DNA from: Gammaproteobacteria bacterium
GTDB lineage: Bacteria > Pseudomonadota > Gammaproteobacteria > GRL18
Assembly (NCBI GenBank): GCA_013139395.1
Contig: WTAX01000110.1
Span: forward strand, 1 to 23,788
Direction of reading: 5' to 3'
Length of the DNA: 23,788 nucleotides
The notes below the pieces were generated by a model. That model saw only the letters and a list, made by a program, of their open reading frames with translations. It searched no databases and was not told the origin of the DNA. Every line of letters begins with the position of its first letter. The first letter of the stretch is position 1. This document shows positions 7,808 to 15,023 of the stretch, one piece after another. The position numbers and the translations under genes are program-made.

Positions 7808-8950
7808 ATGAGCTCTTATATACAAACAAGTCATATACATAATAATGATCTAACCGATCAACTGGTCAGTCAGGTGCAATCGGCGTATCAAAACAGACAG
7901 GCACTGGCGATTCAGGGAAACGGAAGTAAATTATTTTTAATTCATCAGGTTCCAGGCCAGCGCCTTTCTACTGCATCTCATCAGGGAATTGTAAATTATT
8001 TACCCAGTGAATTAACCATCACTGTTCGTAGCGGCACTTTATTATCGGATCTGAAAGAAGTGTTGACTGAAAATGGTCAGATGTTAGCTTTTGAACCACC
8101 CCAATTCTCTGCAAATGCCACCATTGGCGGCACCATTGCTGCTGGATTATCCGGTCCTTCAAGGCCATTTACTGGTTCTGCACGGGACTTTGTTCTGGGC
8201 TGTAAAATCATTAATGGACGAGGGGAATTATTGCAATTTGGCGGTGAGGTGATGAAAAATGTTGCTGGTTATGATCTTTCCCGACTGGTGACGGGTTCTT
8301 ATGGTAGTTTGGGGCTTATTCTTGAGGTGTCATTGAAACTACTGCCCTTACCATCCAGGGAGCAAAGCATCAGCTTTCCACTGCAGTTAAATCAATTTGC
8401 TCATCAGGTTCAACGTTTATTGCTATCTGGATATCCTATTACTGCGGCCTGTTATTTAGACGGGCAGGCTTATATTCGTCTTGCTGGTTCTGAAAAAGGA
8501 GTGGCATCTTCTTATCAGGAAATAAGCCAGCTGCTCTCAAAACAAAAATTTCAGCCACAAGAAATCAATAATTTGTTCTGGTCCGAGTTAAATGAACAAC
8601 AATTGTCTTTCTTTGATCAGACTCAGCCTCTATGGCGATTATCACTGCCCGGAAAAACGGAAAATTTTGAACGCTATATCAGTGCTGAAGATAAACAACT
8701 GATTGACTGGGGTGGTGCATTGCGATGGTTCTATAGCAATCAGTCTGCTGATAAAATCCGATCTGATGCCCAATCACTTGGGGGACATGCACAACTATTT
8801 CGTGGTAACGAGATGGACAGCGATGAATTAAAAAATGTACCTAAACAACAACCATTAACTCCGGCCATAATGAAAATTCATCAACAGATCAAACGAGCAA
8901 TGGATCCTCATCTTATCCTTAATCATGGATGTCTTTATCCTGAACTATAA
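7808..8950 (+). CDS. glcE: Glycolate oxidase FAD-binding subunit GlcE
   Basis: A second PCMH-type FAD-binding subunit of 380 residues, slightly longer than E. coli GlcE. Family hallmarks are LAIQGNGSKLFL near the N-terminus, the stretch GGTIAAGLSGPSRP, DFVLGCKIINGRGE, and VMKNVAGYDLSRLVTGSYG. It begins 3 bases after the glcD stop, which indicates translational coupling. It forms the glycolate oxidase complex with GlcD and GlcF. Position, length and motifs all agree. Confidence 0.92.
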   Translation: MSSYIQTSHIHNNDLTDQLVSQVQSAYQNRQALAIQGNGSKLFLIHQVPGQRLSTASHQGIVNYLPSELTITVRSGTLLSDLKEVLTENGQMLAFEPPQFSANATIGGTIAAGLSGPSRPFTGSARDFVLGCKIINGRGELLQFGGEVMKNVAGYDLSRLVTGSYGSLGLILEVSLKLLPLPSREQSISFPLQLNQFAHQVQRLLLSGYPITAACYLDGQAYIRLAGSEKGVASSYQEISQLLSKQKFQPQEINNLFWSELNEQQLSFFDQTQPLWRLSLPGKTENFERYISAEDKQLIDWGGALRWFYSNQSADKIRSDAQSLGGHAQLFRGNEMDSDELKNVPKQQPLTPAIMKIHQQIKRAMDPHLILNHGCLYPEL

Positions 8951-8999
8951 ATACTACAGACCTTGATTGACACAATAAAAACAAAGATAGCAGCGTAAA

Positions 9000-10220
9000 A
9001 TGCAAACTAATATATTAGAATCCTATAAACAAACAAAAATGGGACAGCAAGCGGATGAAATATTACGCAGCTGCGTGCACTGTGGTTTTTGCAACGCCAC
9101 TTGTCCGACCTATCAGTTATTAGGCGATGAACTGGATGGTCCAAGGGGACGGGTTTATTTAATTAAACAGATCCTGGAGGGTAATCAACCCAGTCTGAAA
9201 ACCAAACAACATCTGGATCGTTGTTTAAACTGTTTAAATTGCGAAACCACCTGCCCATCAGGGGTTCAGTACCATCACTTACTGGAAATCGGGCAATCGC
9301 TGATAACAAAAGACATTCAAATACCCTGGCGAAAAAAGTTATTACGCAAACTGATTTTAACGATTATGCCTTATTCTAAACGGTTTAATTTTTTCGTAAC
9401 GCTAGGGAACACTGTTAAAACTGTATTACCTGATAAACTGGCAAAGTTGTTACCTAAAGATCATCAACAAACACTTTTTTTTAAAGCATCGCATCGACCC
9501 CGAAAAATGCTTCTTCTGGAAGGCTGTGTCCATAATACTATCAGTCCGGACATACATCAGAAAACCAGACAATTGCTGGATAAATTAGGCATTGAAGTGC
9601 TCCATGAAAAAGAGCCGGCTTGTTGTGGAGCACTCTCTCACCATTCACAGGCTGAGAAACAAACAGTAAGCTTTATAACAAAAAATATTGATTCCTGGTC
9701 AGATTATATTGAACAGGGTATTGAGTCCATTATCAGTAATGCCAGCGGCTGTGGTTTGATGGTTAAAGATTATCCACGACTTGTGGCACAGTATCTGGGA
9801 AATGAGTCCATTTATTATGAGAAAGCGCTGAAGATTGCAAGTATCACCAAAGATATTAGTCAGGTTTTTAACAGCGAAGATTTATCACCTCTTGCGTTAG
9901 ATGTAAAATATAAAAAAATAGCCTACCATCCTCCCTGTAGTTTGCAGCATGGTCAACATTTGCCTGAAATTGTAGAGCAGATATTGACCTCACTTGGAGC
10001 CACACTTTCTCCGATTAAGGATAAGCATTTATGCTGTGGGTCAGCAGGCAGTTATTCACTTTTTAATCCAGAGATTTCTCATCAACTGAGGGATAATAAG
10101 TTAGCAAATCTGCAGCAAAACGACACCGATGTCATTGCAACGGCCAATATTGGCTGTTTGCATCATCTGCAAACTGAAGCCAAAATTCCAGTGAAACACT
10201 GGCTGCAACTGATTCATTAG
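9000..10220 (+). CDS. glcF: Glycolate oxidase iron-sulfur subunit GlcF
   Basis: A 406-residue protein (E. coli GlcF has 407). Two ferredoxin-type 4Fe-4S motifs are visible: C25, C28, C31, C35 in CVHCGFCNATCP and C75, C78, C81, C85 in CLNCLNCETTCP. Two cysteine-rich CCG domains follow, PACCGALSHH and HLCCGSAGSYS, as in the HdrB/GlpC-like family. It transfers electrons from the flavin subunits to quinone. A gap of 49 bases separates it from glcE. No clear terminator hairpin follows the stop codon. Confidence 0.93.
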   Translation: MQTNILESYKQTKMGQQADEILRSCVHCGFCNATCPTYQLLGDELDGPRGRVYLIKQILEGNQPSLKTKQHLDRCLNCLNCETTCPSGVQYHHLLEIGQSLITKDIQIPWRKKLLRKLILTIMPYSKRFNFFVTLGNTVKTVLPDKLAKLLPKDHQQTLFFKASHRPRKMLLLEGCVHNTISPDIHQKTRQLLDKLGIEVLHEKEPACCGALSHHSQAEKQTVSFITKNIDSWSDYIEQGIESIISNASGCGLMVKDYPRLVAQYLGNESIYYEKALKIASITKDISQVFNSEDLSPLALDVKYKKIAYHPPCSLQHGQHLPEIVEQILTSLGATLSPIKDKHLCCGSAGSYSLFNPEISHQLRDNKLANLQQNDTDVIATANIGCLHHLQTEAKIPVKHWLQLIH

Positions 10221-10249
10221 TTTAATCCCGGTTTTATTAACTAATTCCA

Positions 10250-10342
10250 GGTGCAGGCAATGCCAGGCGTGAATTTTCTGAAGTTCTGACTAAAGTGCAA
10301 AAATCACTGGTAAGAGTGACCATAAGTGAAGCTGGAGAATAG
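10250..10342 (+). pseudogene. Possible remnant of a Phd/YefM-type antitoxin
   Basis: One frame reads GAGNARREFSEVLTKVQKSL and then VRVTISEAGE before a TAG. The NARREFSEVL...V pattern is like the N-terminal DNA-binding segment of Phd/YefM antitoxins. There is no start codon and only 30 codons, so at most it is a fragment. The resemblance may be chance. Confidence 0.25.
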
Positions 10343-10668
10343 ACTGGCGATCACAAATCGGGCACAGTAGAGCCTACCCAGACAGGTTATTAACAAAACT
10401 GTTATAAATCGATAGGGTCAGAGACAATTGATTTAAGTAATATAGGGATAAATTTGATTCCTTCATGTGAGAGTTAGTATTTTATTACTCATGATGCGCT
10501 TGTTCGGAGAAATAATAAAGGACAGGCAACTTCTAAAAACAAAAAATAGCAGCTCATAAATAAAAAAATCATTTCAATTGTATTTTTAAAGTTTGAAGAA
10601 GAAATAAAGTCAAAGACAATGAAAAAAACAGAAATTAAACATAATCTCTGTTTATAATGCAAAGAAAG

Positions 10669-10687
10669 GCCTATAGTCTCTATAGGC
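10669..10687. repeat. Perfect inverted repeat GCCTATAG-TCT-CTATAGGC
   Basis: Eight-base arms are perfectly complementary around a 3-base loop, in gene-free DNA upstream of fic. No T-run follows on the plus strand, so it is more likely a protein-binding palindrome or remnant than an intrinsic terminator. Confidence 0.5.
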
Positions 10688-10983
10688 GATTTAAGTGATT
10701 AAATTGCTAGTTTGGCGTTATGTAAGACAAAAAGTTTTATGAGTAAATAGCTTACAACAAAGCTGAATTCCCTAAACCCAGCTTTTTCCCTGTTTTTGGC
10801 AGAGTGCTCTTAACTTATCATCAGGCCCTCTAATAGATATAGATACCTGTTCAATGGATTCATTATGTTGACAATGAGTATCTTTAGATATCACTCTTTT
10901 TATTTATAATCGTTTCATTTTATGATACGATTAATGTATGTATTCATTTCATTACCCACTAATTATCTGATTGGTGAACGACT

Positions 10984-12168
10984 TTGGTTTCAAAATTAAA
11001 CTCTCAATGGATATGGCAAAATAACAACTGGCCAGATTTTCAATACGACGCTCAGGCAGTTTTACCTGTTTTGGAACAAACTGTACGAAGCGTTTCACCT
11101 TTGTGCGCCCTGGCAAAAAGCTTATCTCTGGATAAACAACTGCAGCTGGAGTCAGAGGTTTTACTGGATGAAGCTCTTGCCAGTGCCAAAATCGAGGGTG
11201 AGATTTTAAATCGGGAATCAGTTCGTTCCAGTATTGCCAATAAACTGGGACTGGGGAAGGAAAAGGGGAAGGGCAAAAACAATCCGCAAAAACGAGCATC
11301 GAAATCCGAAGAAGCTTATCTTGATATCCTACTTGAATCCATAAGAAACATAGAAACTCCGTTAACAGAAAAGCTGCTTCTAAAATGGCATAGTATGATG
11401 TTCATTGATCACCCTGTTTTATATGACATGATTATTGGTGATTATAGAAATGAAAGTATGTCAGTGGTCTCGGGGCGCTTTGGAAAACAAACAACCCACT
11501 TTATTGCCCCTTGTGAAAAAGCGGCGGTAAAAGAGTGCGTTAAAAAGCAAATGACCACATTTTTTACCTGGCTTAATCAGAGAAAAGAAGATAAACCAGC
11601 TGAATCAGGTTATGTCAGAGCTGCTATTGCAAAATTGTGGTTTGTTACCATTCATCCCTTTGATGACGGTAATGGTCGTTTCTCACGGATTATTGCTGAA
11701 TATTGCCTGGCTCAAACTGAGTCTCTACCTTTGCGATTGTATTCCATCTCATCTCAAATAGAAGCCAATCGAAATGAGTATTATGAAATACTGGAAGCAA
11801 CTCAAAGAGGCAGTTTGGATATCACTCGCTGGATCATCTGGTTTTTGCAACAAGTTGATTCAGCAGCACAAACGGCAATGATATTACTTAATAGAATTAA
11901 TAGCTCAACCCAATTTTGGGATCAGCATCGTCATACTATGTTTAATCCAAGACAGCAAAAACTCCTTCAGAGAATGTTAGAAGAGGGTGCTTTTAGTGAT
12001 GGCATTAGTCGCAAGAAATACAAAAAACTGGTGCGTACTTCTGATATAACAGCCACTAGAGACTTGCAGGATCTGGTTGAAAAAAATGTCATGCAGACTA
12101 AGGGGGCAGGCCGAAATGTGGTTTATTGTTCTGTAGATTTTGAGCCTGAAAAAACAATAAGTAGCTGA
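10984..12168 (+). CDS. Fic family protein with N-terminal DUF4172 and C-terminal winged helix
   Basis: A 394-residue Fic protein. The N-terminus WIWQNNNWPDFQYD is typical of DUF4172. The class II inhibitory motif (S/T)xxxE(G/N) is present as SAKIEG (S67, E71, G72), so activity is probably self-restrained. The catalytic Fic motif HPFDDGNGRFSR (H224-R235) is intact, and the protein should transfer AMP or another nucleotide to a target hydroxyl. The C-terminal 80 residues look like a winged helix (KKYKKLVRTSDITATRDLQDL), common in this subgroup and possibly DNA-binding. The start is a TTG at 10984 with GGTGA upstream; an in-frame stop lies just before, so no longer form exists. An insertion rich in lysine and glycine lies at about 90-107. 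The gene lies just before the second tRNA-Leu repeat. The target is unknown. Confidence 0.9.
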   Translation: MVSKLNSQWIWQNNNWPDFQYDAQAVLPVLEQTVRSVSPLCALAKSLSLDKQLQLESEVLLDEALASAKIEGEILNRESVRSSIANKLGLGKEKGKGKNNPQKRASKSEEAYLDILLESIRNIETPLTEKLLLKWHSMMFIDHPVLYDMIIGDYRNESMSVVSGRFGKQTTHFIAPCEKAAVKECVKKQMTTFFTWLNQRKEDKPAESGYVRAAIAKLWFVTIHPFDDGNGRFSRIIAEYCLAQTESLPLRLYSISSQIEANRNEYYEILEATQRGSLDITRWIIWFLQQVDSAAQTAMILLNRINSSTQFWDQHRHTMFNPRQQKLLQRMLEEGAFSDGISRKKYKKLVRTSDITATRDLQDLVEKNVMQTKGAGRNVVYCSVDFEPEKTISS

Positions 12169-12301
12169 CATTAAAAATCAATGCAGGGTAGTAGTGTAAA
12201 TACTCCAATAAATTTAATTATTAGGGGGGCGCACACCAGAAATTATATAACGTACACCGTTTTAGTATTTCATAATTAATTGAATATAAAGAATTTACGA
12301 G

Positions 12302-12362
12302 GAACTTAAAATCCTTCGGTGGCAACACCGTGCCGGTTCGATTCCGGCCCTGGGCACCATTC
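12302..12362 (+). repeat. tRNA-Leu(UAA) 3'-half fragment, att-like direct repeat copy 2
   Basis: Identical to the copy at 4530-4590 except for one base (T for C at 12315, in the anticodon stem). It contains the TAA anticodon loop, variable arm, T arm, 3' acceptor strand and ACCA. There is no 5' half of a tRNA upstream. It ends the 7.8-kb segment containing the glycolate genes and fic. Confidence 0.8.
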
Positions 12363-12411
12363 TTTTTAGTTCTAAACTTATCCACAAATTATCAGTAACA
12401 AAATTTGTATT

Positions 12412-12612
12412 ATGGCATTACAGGCTCATTGGGCTGAGGTGGACTTTACTTGCATGGGATCTCTAAGGGCTATGAGTCTTAATGATAGTAAATTGTTTCG
12501 AAAGCGCTATTTAAAATATGCTCTGGAAATAGACTTGATTGAAATGACTATATCTGATAAACCAAATAGTCTGTCACAACGTTATCAGTTAAAAAATAAG
12601 GTGAATCAATAA
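12412..12612 (+). pseudogene. 3' remnant of a Fic/RecG-like ATP-binding protein
   Basis: The last 40 residues contain FRKRYLKYALEIDLIEMTIS, then DKPNSLSQRYQL. This matches the conserved C-terminal winged helix of RecG-like (AlbA-domain) ATP-binding proteins and some Fic proteins, where the motif reads roughly LIEMTIPDKPxSRLQRYRLT. The first 20 residues do not fit the family, and the ORF begins only 50 bases after the tRNA-Leu repeat. It appears to be a gene tail cut by the integration junction. It could still be translated as a 66-residue peptide. Confidence 0.55.
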
Positions 12613-12613
12613 A

Positions 12614-12730
12614 ATGTCCCAACAAGCCCTTGATACAATCATCGTAGCTTTAAAACAATTAAACCGTTATTAATTAGCCGAAATCCAGGAACGAATGAAT
12701 ATAGAAAAATGGGCAATTCAAACAAGATAG
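12614..12730 (+). pseudogene. Small decayed ORF with an in-frame stop, unknown
   Basis: It begins MSQQALDTIIVALKQLNRY one base after the preceding stop. A TAA at 12671 interrupts it, and the same frame continues LAEIQERMNIEKWAIQTR to a TAG. The continuity across the TAA suggests a former coding sequence with a nonsense mutation. The function is not recognised. Confidence 0.3.
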
Positions 12731-12884
12731 TAACGAACAATCAAATATTATAAAGGCTTCAAATCGACTAAATGACCTTGCTGACGTTGAAAAGTTAGCA
12801 ATTAAGAATGTTTCTCCCAATGAAGGACAATATATTGCTGACTTTACTCAGAATATTTCAAAACAAAGAGAATTAATTCTATAG
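12705..12884 (+). pseudogene. 59-codon open fragment without start codon, unknown
   Basis: The frame opens after a TAG and reads KNGQFKQDSNEQSNIIKASN, then RLNDLADVEKLAIKNVS and on to ISKQRELIL with a TAG stop. The composition looks coding (helical, charged), but there is no start codon. It overlaps the end of the previous fragment in another frame, consistent with a frameshifted remnant of one gene. No family recognised. Confidence 0.3.
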
Positions 12885-12908
12885 TCATTTGAATTATATA
12901 TGTACTTG

Positions 12909-12914
12909 TATAAT
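12909..12914 (+). promoter_or_regulatory. Putative -10 box of the higBA operon
   Basis: A consensus TATAAT lies 26 bases before the higB start codon. The best -35 candidates (TTGAAT at 12889-12894) are spaced too closely, so only the -10 is supported. Toxin-antitoxin promoters of this type are usually autorepressed by the antitoxin, but no clear operator palindrome is visible. Confidence 0.35.
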
Positions 12915-12940
12915 TGTAATAAACTTAATATACTGAAAAT

Positions 12941-13270
12941 ATGAAGAAAATAGTTTTTGCAGGACGAACTTTAGAAAAAATTAAAGATTTTCCAGACAAA
13001 GCCAGACGTGAAGCCGGCTTTCAGCTGGACAAAGTCCAACAGGGTGAAAATCCAACGGATTGGAAACCTATGAGTAGTGTAGCATCGGGTGTTCAGGAAA
13101 TAAGGATCAGTGAATCGGACGGTATCTATCGTATTATCTACATCGCAAGATTTGAAGAAGCAGTCTATGCATTACATGCTTTTCAGAAAAAAACTCAAAA
13201 AACAAATAAATCAGATATTGATGTAGCTAAAAATGCTTATAAAATGATAATAGAGGCACGTAAACAATGA
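12941..13270 (+). CDS. higB: RelE/HigB-family toxin (Gp49-like)
   Basis: A 109-residue protein of the phage Gp49-like HigB/RelE fold. Visible family features are FPDKARREAGFQLDKVQQGE near residues 18-37, EIRISESDGIYRIIYIARF in the central beta-sheet, and the end of the sheet YALHAFQKKTQKT, the usual HAFxKKTQKT motif. It should be a ribosome-dependent mRNA interferase that slows growth when unrestrained. The gene order toxin then antitoxin with a 4-base ATGA overlap is typical of higBA. It is intact, unlike its left-hand neighbours, in a small segment between two tRNA-Leu fragments. A role in stabilising that segment is plausible. Confidence 0.88.
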   Translation: MKKIVFAGRTLEKIKDFPDKARREAGFQLDKVQQGENPTDWKPMSSVASGVQEIRISESDGIYRIIYIARFEEAVYALHAFQKKTQKTNKSDIDVAKNAYKMIIEARKQ

Positions 13271-13545
13271 GTAATTTACAAAGTTTTGAAAGTGTTTGGG
13301 ATGCTCTTGAAGATGATCCTATTATAGCTGAAAATATGAAGCTTCGTTCAATGCTTTTAATTGCAATTACAAAAAATATTGAGAGCAGGAACATTAATCA
13401 AACGGCAACTGCCGAACTTTTAGAAATCACCCAACCTCGGGTTAGTGCTCTTTTAAAGGGGAAAATTGAAGACTTTCGGCTGGATACACTGGTTAATATC
13501 GCCCACCGACTAGGCTTGCATATTGATTTAAAAATTGCTGCATAA
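13267..13545 (+). CDS. higA: XRE-type HigA-like antitoxin
   Basis: A 92-residue helix-turn-helix protein. The N-terminal part (SVWDALEDDPIIAENMKLRS) and the HTH NQTATAELLEITQPRVSALL followed by KGKIEDFRLDTLVNIAHRLG match the HTH_37-type antitoxins found next to Gp49-like toxins. It neutralises HigB and probably represses the operon. It starts inside the higB stop codon (ATGA), which couples their translation. Confidence 0.88.
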   Translation: MSNLQSFESVWDALEDDPIIAENMKLRSMLLIAITKNIESRNINQTATAELLEITQPRVSALLKGKIEDFRLDTLVNIAHRLGLHIDLKIAA

Positions 13546-13707
13546 TTATTGGGAATGGTAGCCGTAATGTATTAAATAGTTCCCGTATCTACCTTTTAAA
13601 ATATTTAGGCCAAAACAGTCATAAGTCATTGTTTTATAAAAGTTGAGATTGTCTGTGTTTGGCCAATAAGAAAATGATAAGTTTTGAAATTATTAAAAAA
13701 CTTATCT

Positions 13708-13764
13708 GACTTAAAAGCCCTTGATGGCAACATCGTGCCGGTTCGAATCCGGCCATGGGCACCA
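13708..13764 (+). repeat. tRNA-Leu(UAA) 3'-half fragment, diverged copy 3
   Basis: It starts at GACTTAAAAG with the same TAA anticodon loop, followed by a variable arm GATG-GCAA-CATC, the T arm GCCGG-TTCGAAT-CCGGC, CATGGGC and ACCA. Arms differ from copies 1 and 2 by compensating changes (GATG/CATC for GGTG/CACC), so it derives from a related but different functional tRNA-Leu allele. No 5' half is present. It lies 65 bases from the jetD stop codon. Confidence 0.75.
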
Positions 13765-13829
13765 TTTTTGGTTATTCTTAGTACTTTTTTTATCCATAAT
13801 TTGATGACTATGTGTATGAGGTCCCTAAG

Positions 13830-15023
13830 TCAAGGATGGAGTGCTTTTAACTGTGTTTGCCACCACTCAAATGGAATTTTTTCTTGCTCCAGTCTTAAGG
13901 ACTCCTGCCAGTAATTGCTTTTAAGTTTGTTGTAAAGTGTATGCTCCGATGGTGTTAAATACTTAAAAGTTTCTGACTGATGTGATTTTTCTTCAGGTTC
14001 TTTTCCCCATTGCTCTTTACAATGGAGTAGTGTTTCTTCATCCATTAACCAGGAATGAATCTGAGGGAAGTGACTTCTGACGCCCGATAAAATGGCAAAG
14101 CCATGGGTATCAATATCTCCCCAATAATAAAGTTGGCATTGGCTGATCCAGTTGGCCTGTTTTAAAATCTGTATCCCATAACCCAGGCCAAAAATGACAA
14201 TGGCATTTTTAATCTGTGGAAATGCCAGGCCATTAGTTTTGTTCTCGGTAATAAAGATTCGATCACAAATCAGATCCAGTTGGGCAAATTGAGTAATGGG
14301 TATTTCCAGATCGGTAATGCCGGAAAAATCGGATGCCATATTCTGATCCAATAGACGAAAGCGAATTCTGGGTTGTTCATAACGCAAGCCAAAGCGTTTT
14401 TCAAAACCATGTTCGCTTAACTTGTCATGCTGCAGATTTATGGCAGAATCATCTAATATTTGATCCAGTAATGTTTTCAGGATGGCTTTGTGACGTTCGA
14501 TAAATTTGGTATCGATAGCATTGATATCTAATTCACGGATATAACAGTCAGGAATAGGATGCTGAGAAAAATGACGACAGATATTGAGTAATTGCGGCCA
14601 GCTATTATTGTATTTCTGGATGCTGGCAGGTGATTGCTTTAACCATCCAGTTAAAACTGGAAATGTGGATTTTATGGTGTGGTAGTGATGACAAAATTGC
14701 TGCCACTCTTGCCACTTTCCCAAATATCGGGCGATGCTTTCAATATCCTCAAACTCAATTGCAATGGGCAGGGATTGTTTGCCCATTGAGCTATAATTAA
14801 ACTCTTTACGAATTATCCGGATAGATCCCTGTGTGAAGTGATGAGTCAAATCGCTAATCCATGTTCTGACTTCATCAAACTGATGCAAGAGTGTTTTGTT
14901 GTTCGGTTTGTCCAGTTTAATCTGAAAAGGGAAAGAGACTTCATCTGTTAACCAGGCCTTGTGAAATTTATAGGATCCCCAGAGTTTTCTGAGTTTGATT
15001 TTGATATCATTCGCTGATTTCAT
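13830..15023 (-). CDS. jetD: Wadjet anti-plasmid nuclease subunit JetD (DUF3322/DUF2220)
   Basis: A 397-residue protein with the two JetD domains. The N-terminal DUF3322 arm reaches to about residue 190 and contains the hallmark DTKFIERHKAIL. The C-terminal DUF2220 domain is Toprim-like. The expected Toprim metal ligands are present: E260 in ITENKTNGL, and D303 and D305 in YYWGDIDTHGFAIL, so the nuclease should be active. In Wadjet, JetD cuts circular plasmid DNA that the SMC-like JetABC motor has extruded. The start overlaps the jetC stop by one base (TAATG). It is the last gene of the operon; no hairpin terminator is seen between it and the tRNA-Leu fragment. Confidence 0.92.
   Translation of the reverse strand: MKSANDIKIKLRKLWGSYKFHKAWLTDEVSFPFQIKLDKPNNKTLLHQFDEVRTWISDLTHHFTQGSIRIIRKEFNYSSMGKQSLPIAIEFEDIESIARYLGKWQEWQQFCHHYHTIKSTFPVLTGWLKQSPASIQKYNNSWPQLLNICRHFSQHPIPDCYIRELDINAIDTKFIERHKAILKTLLDQILDDSAINLQHDKLSEHGFEKRFGLRYEQPRIRFRLLDQNMASDFSGITDLEIPITQFAQLDLICDRIFITENKTNGLAFPQIKNAIVIFGLGYGIQILKQANWISQCQLYYWGDIDTHGFAILSGVRSHFPQIHSWLMDEETLLHCKEQWGKEPEEKSHQSETFKYLTPSEHTLYNKLKSNYWQESLRLEQEKIPFEWWQTQLKALHP

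Larger units (their letters stand above)
10221..10983. other. Gene-poor stretch between glcF and fic
   Basis: About 760 bases with no intact ORF on either strand. It contains a short Phd-like coding remnant next to glcF, a perfect 8-bp hairpin near 10669-10687, and a weak AAAGCTG/CAGCTTT fold near 10759-10785 followed by a short T-run that could be a poor terminator. The last 100 bases are very AT-rich and should carry the fic promoter. A TTGACA occurs at 10868-10873, but no -10 box is properly spaced from it. The rest looks like decayed accessory DNA. Confidence 0.6.

Noticed and set aside
10759..10790. Intrinsic terminator at AAAGCTG...CAGCTTTTT
   Set aside because: Seven-base A/T-rich stem with a 13-base loop and a T-run of only five; too weak to call.
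10952..11299. Minus-strand 115-codon frame over the start of fic
   Set aside because: Antisense shadow of the Fic N-terminus, rich in Pro/Phe and without a ribosome site.
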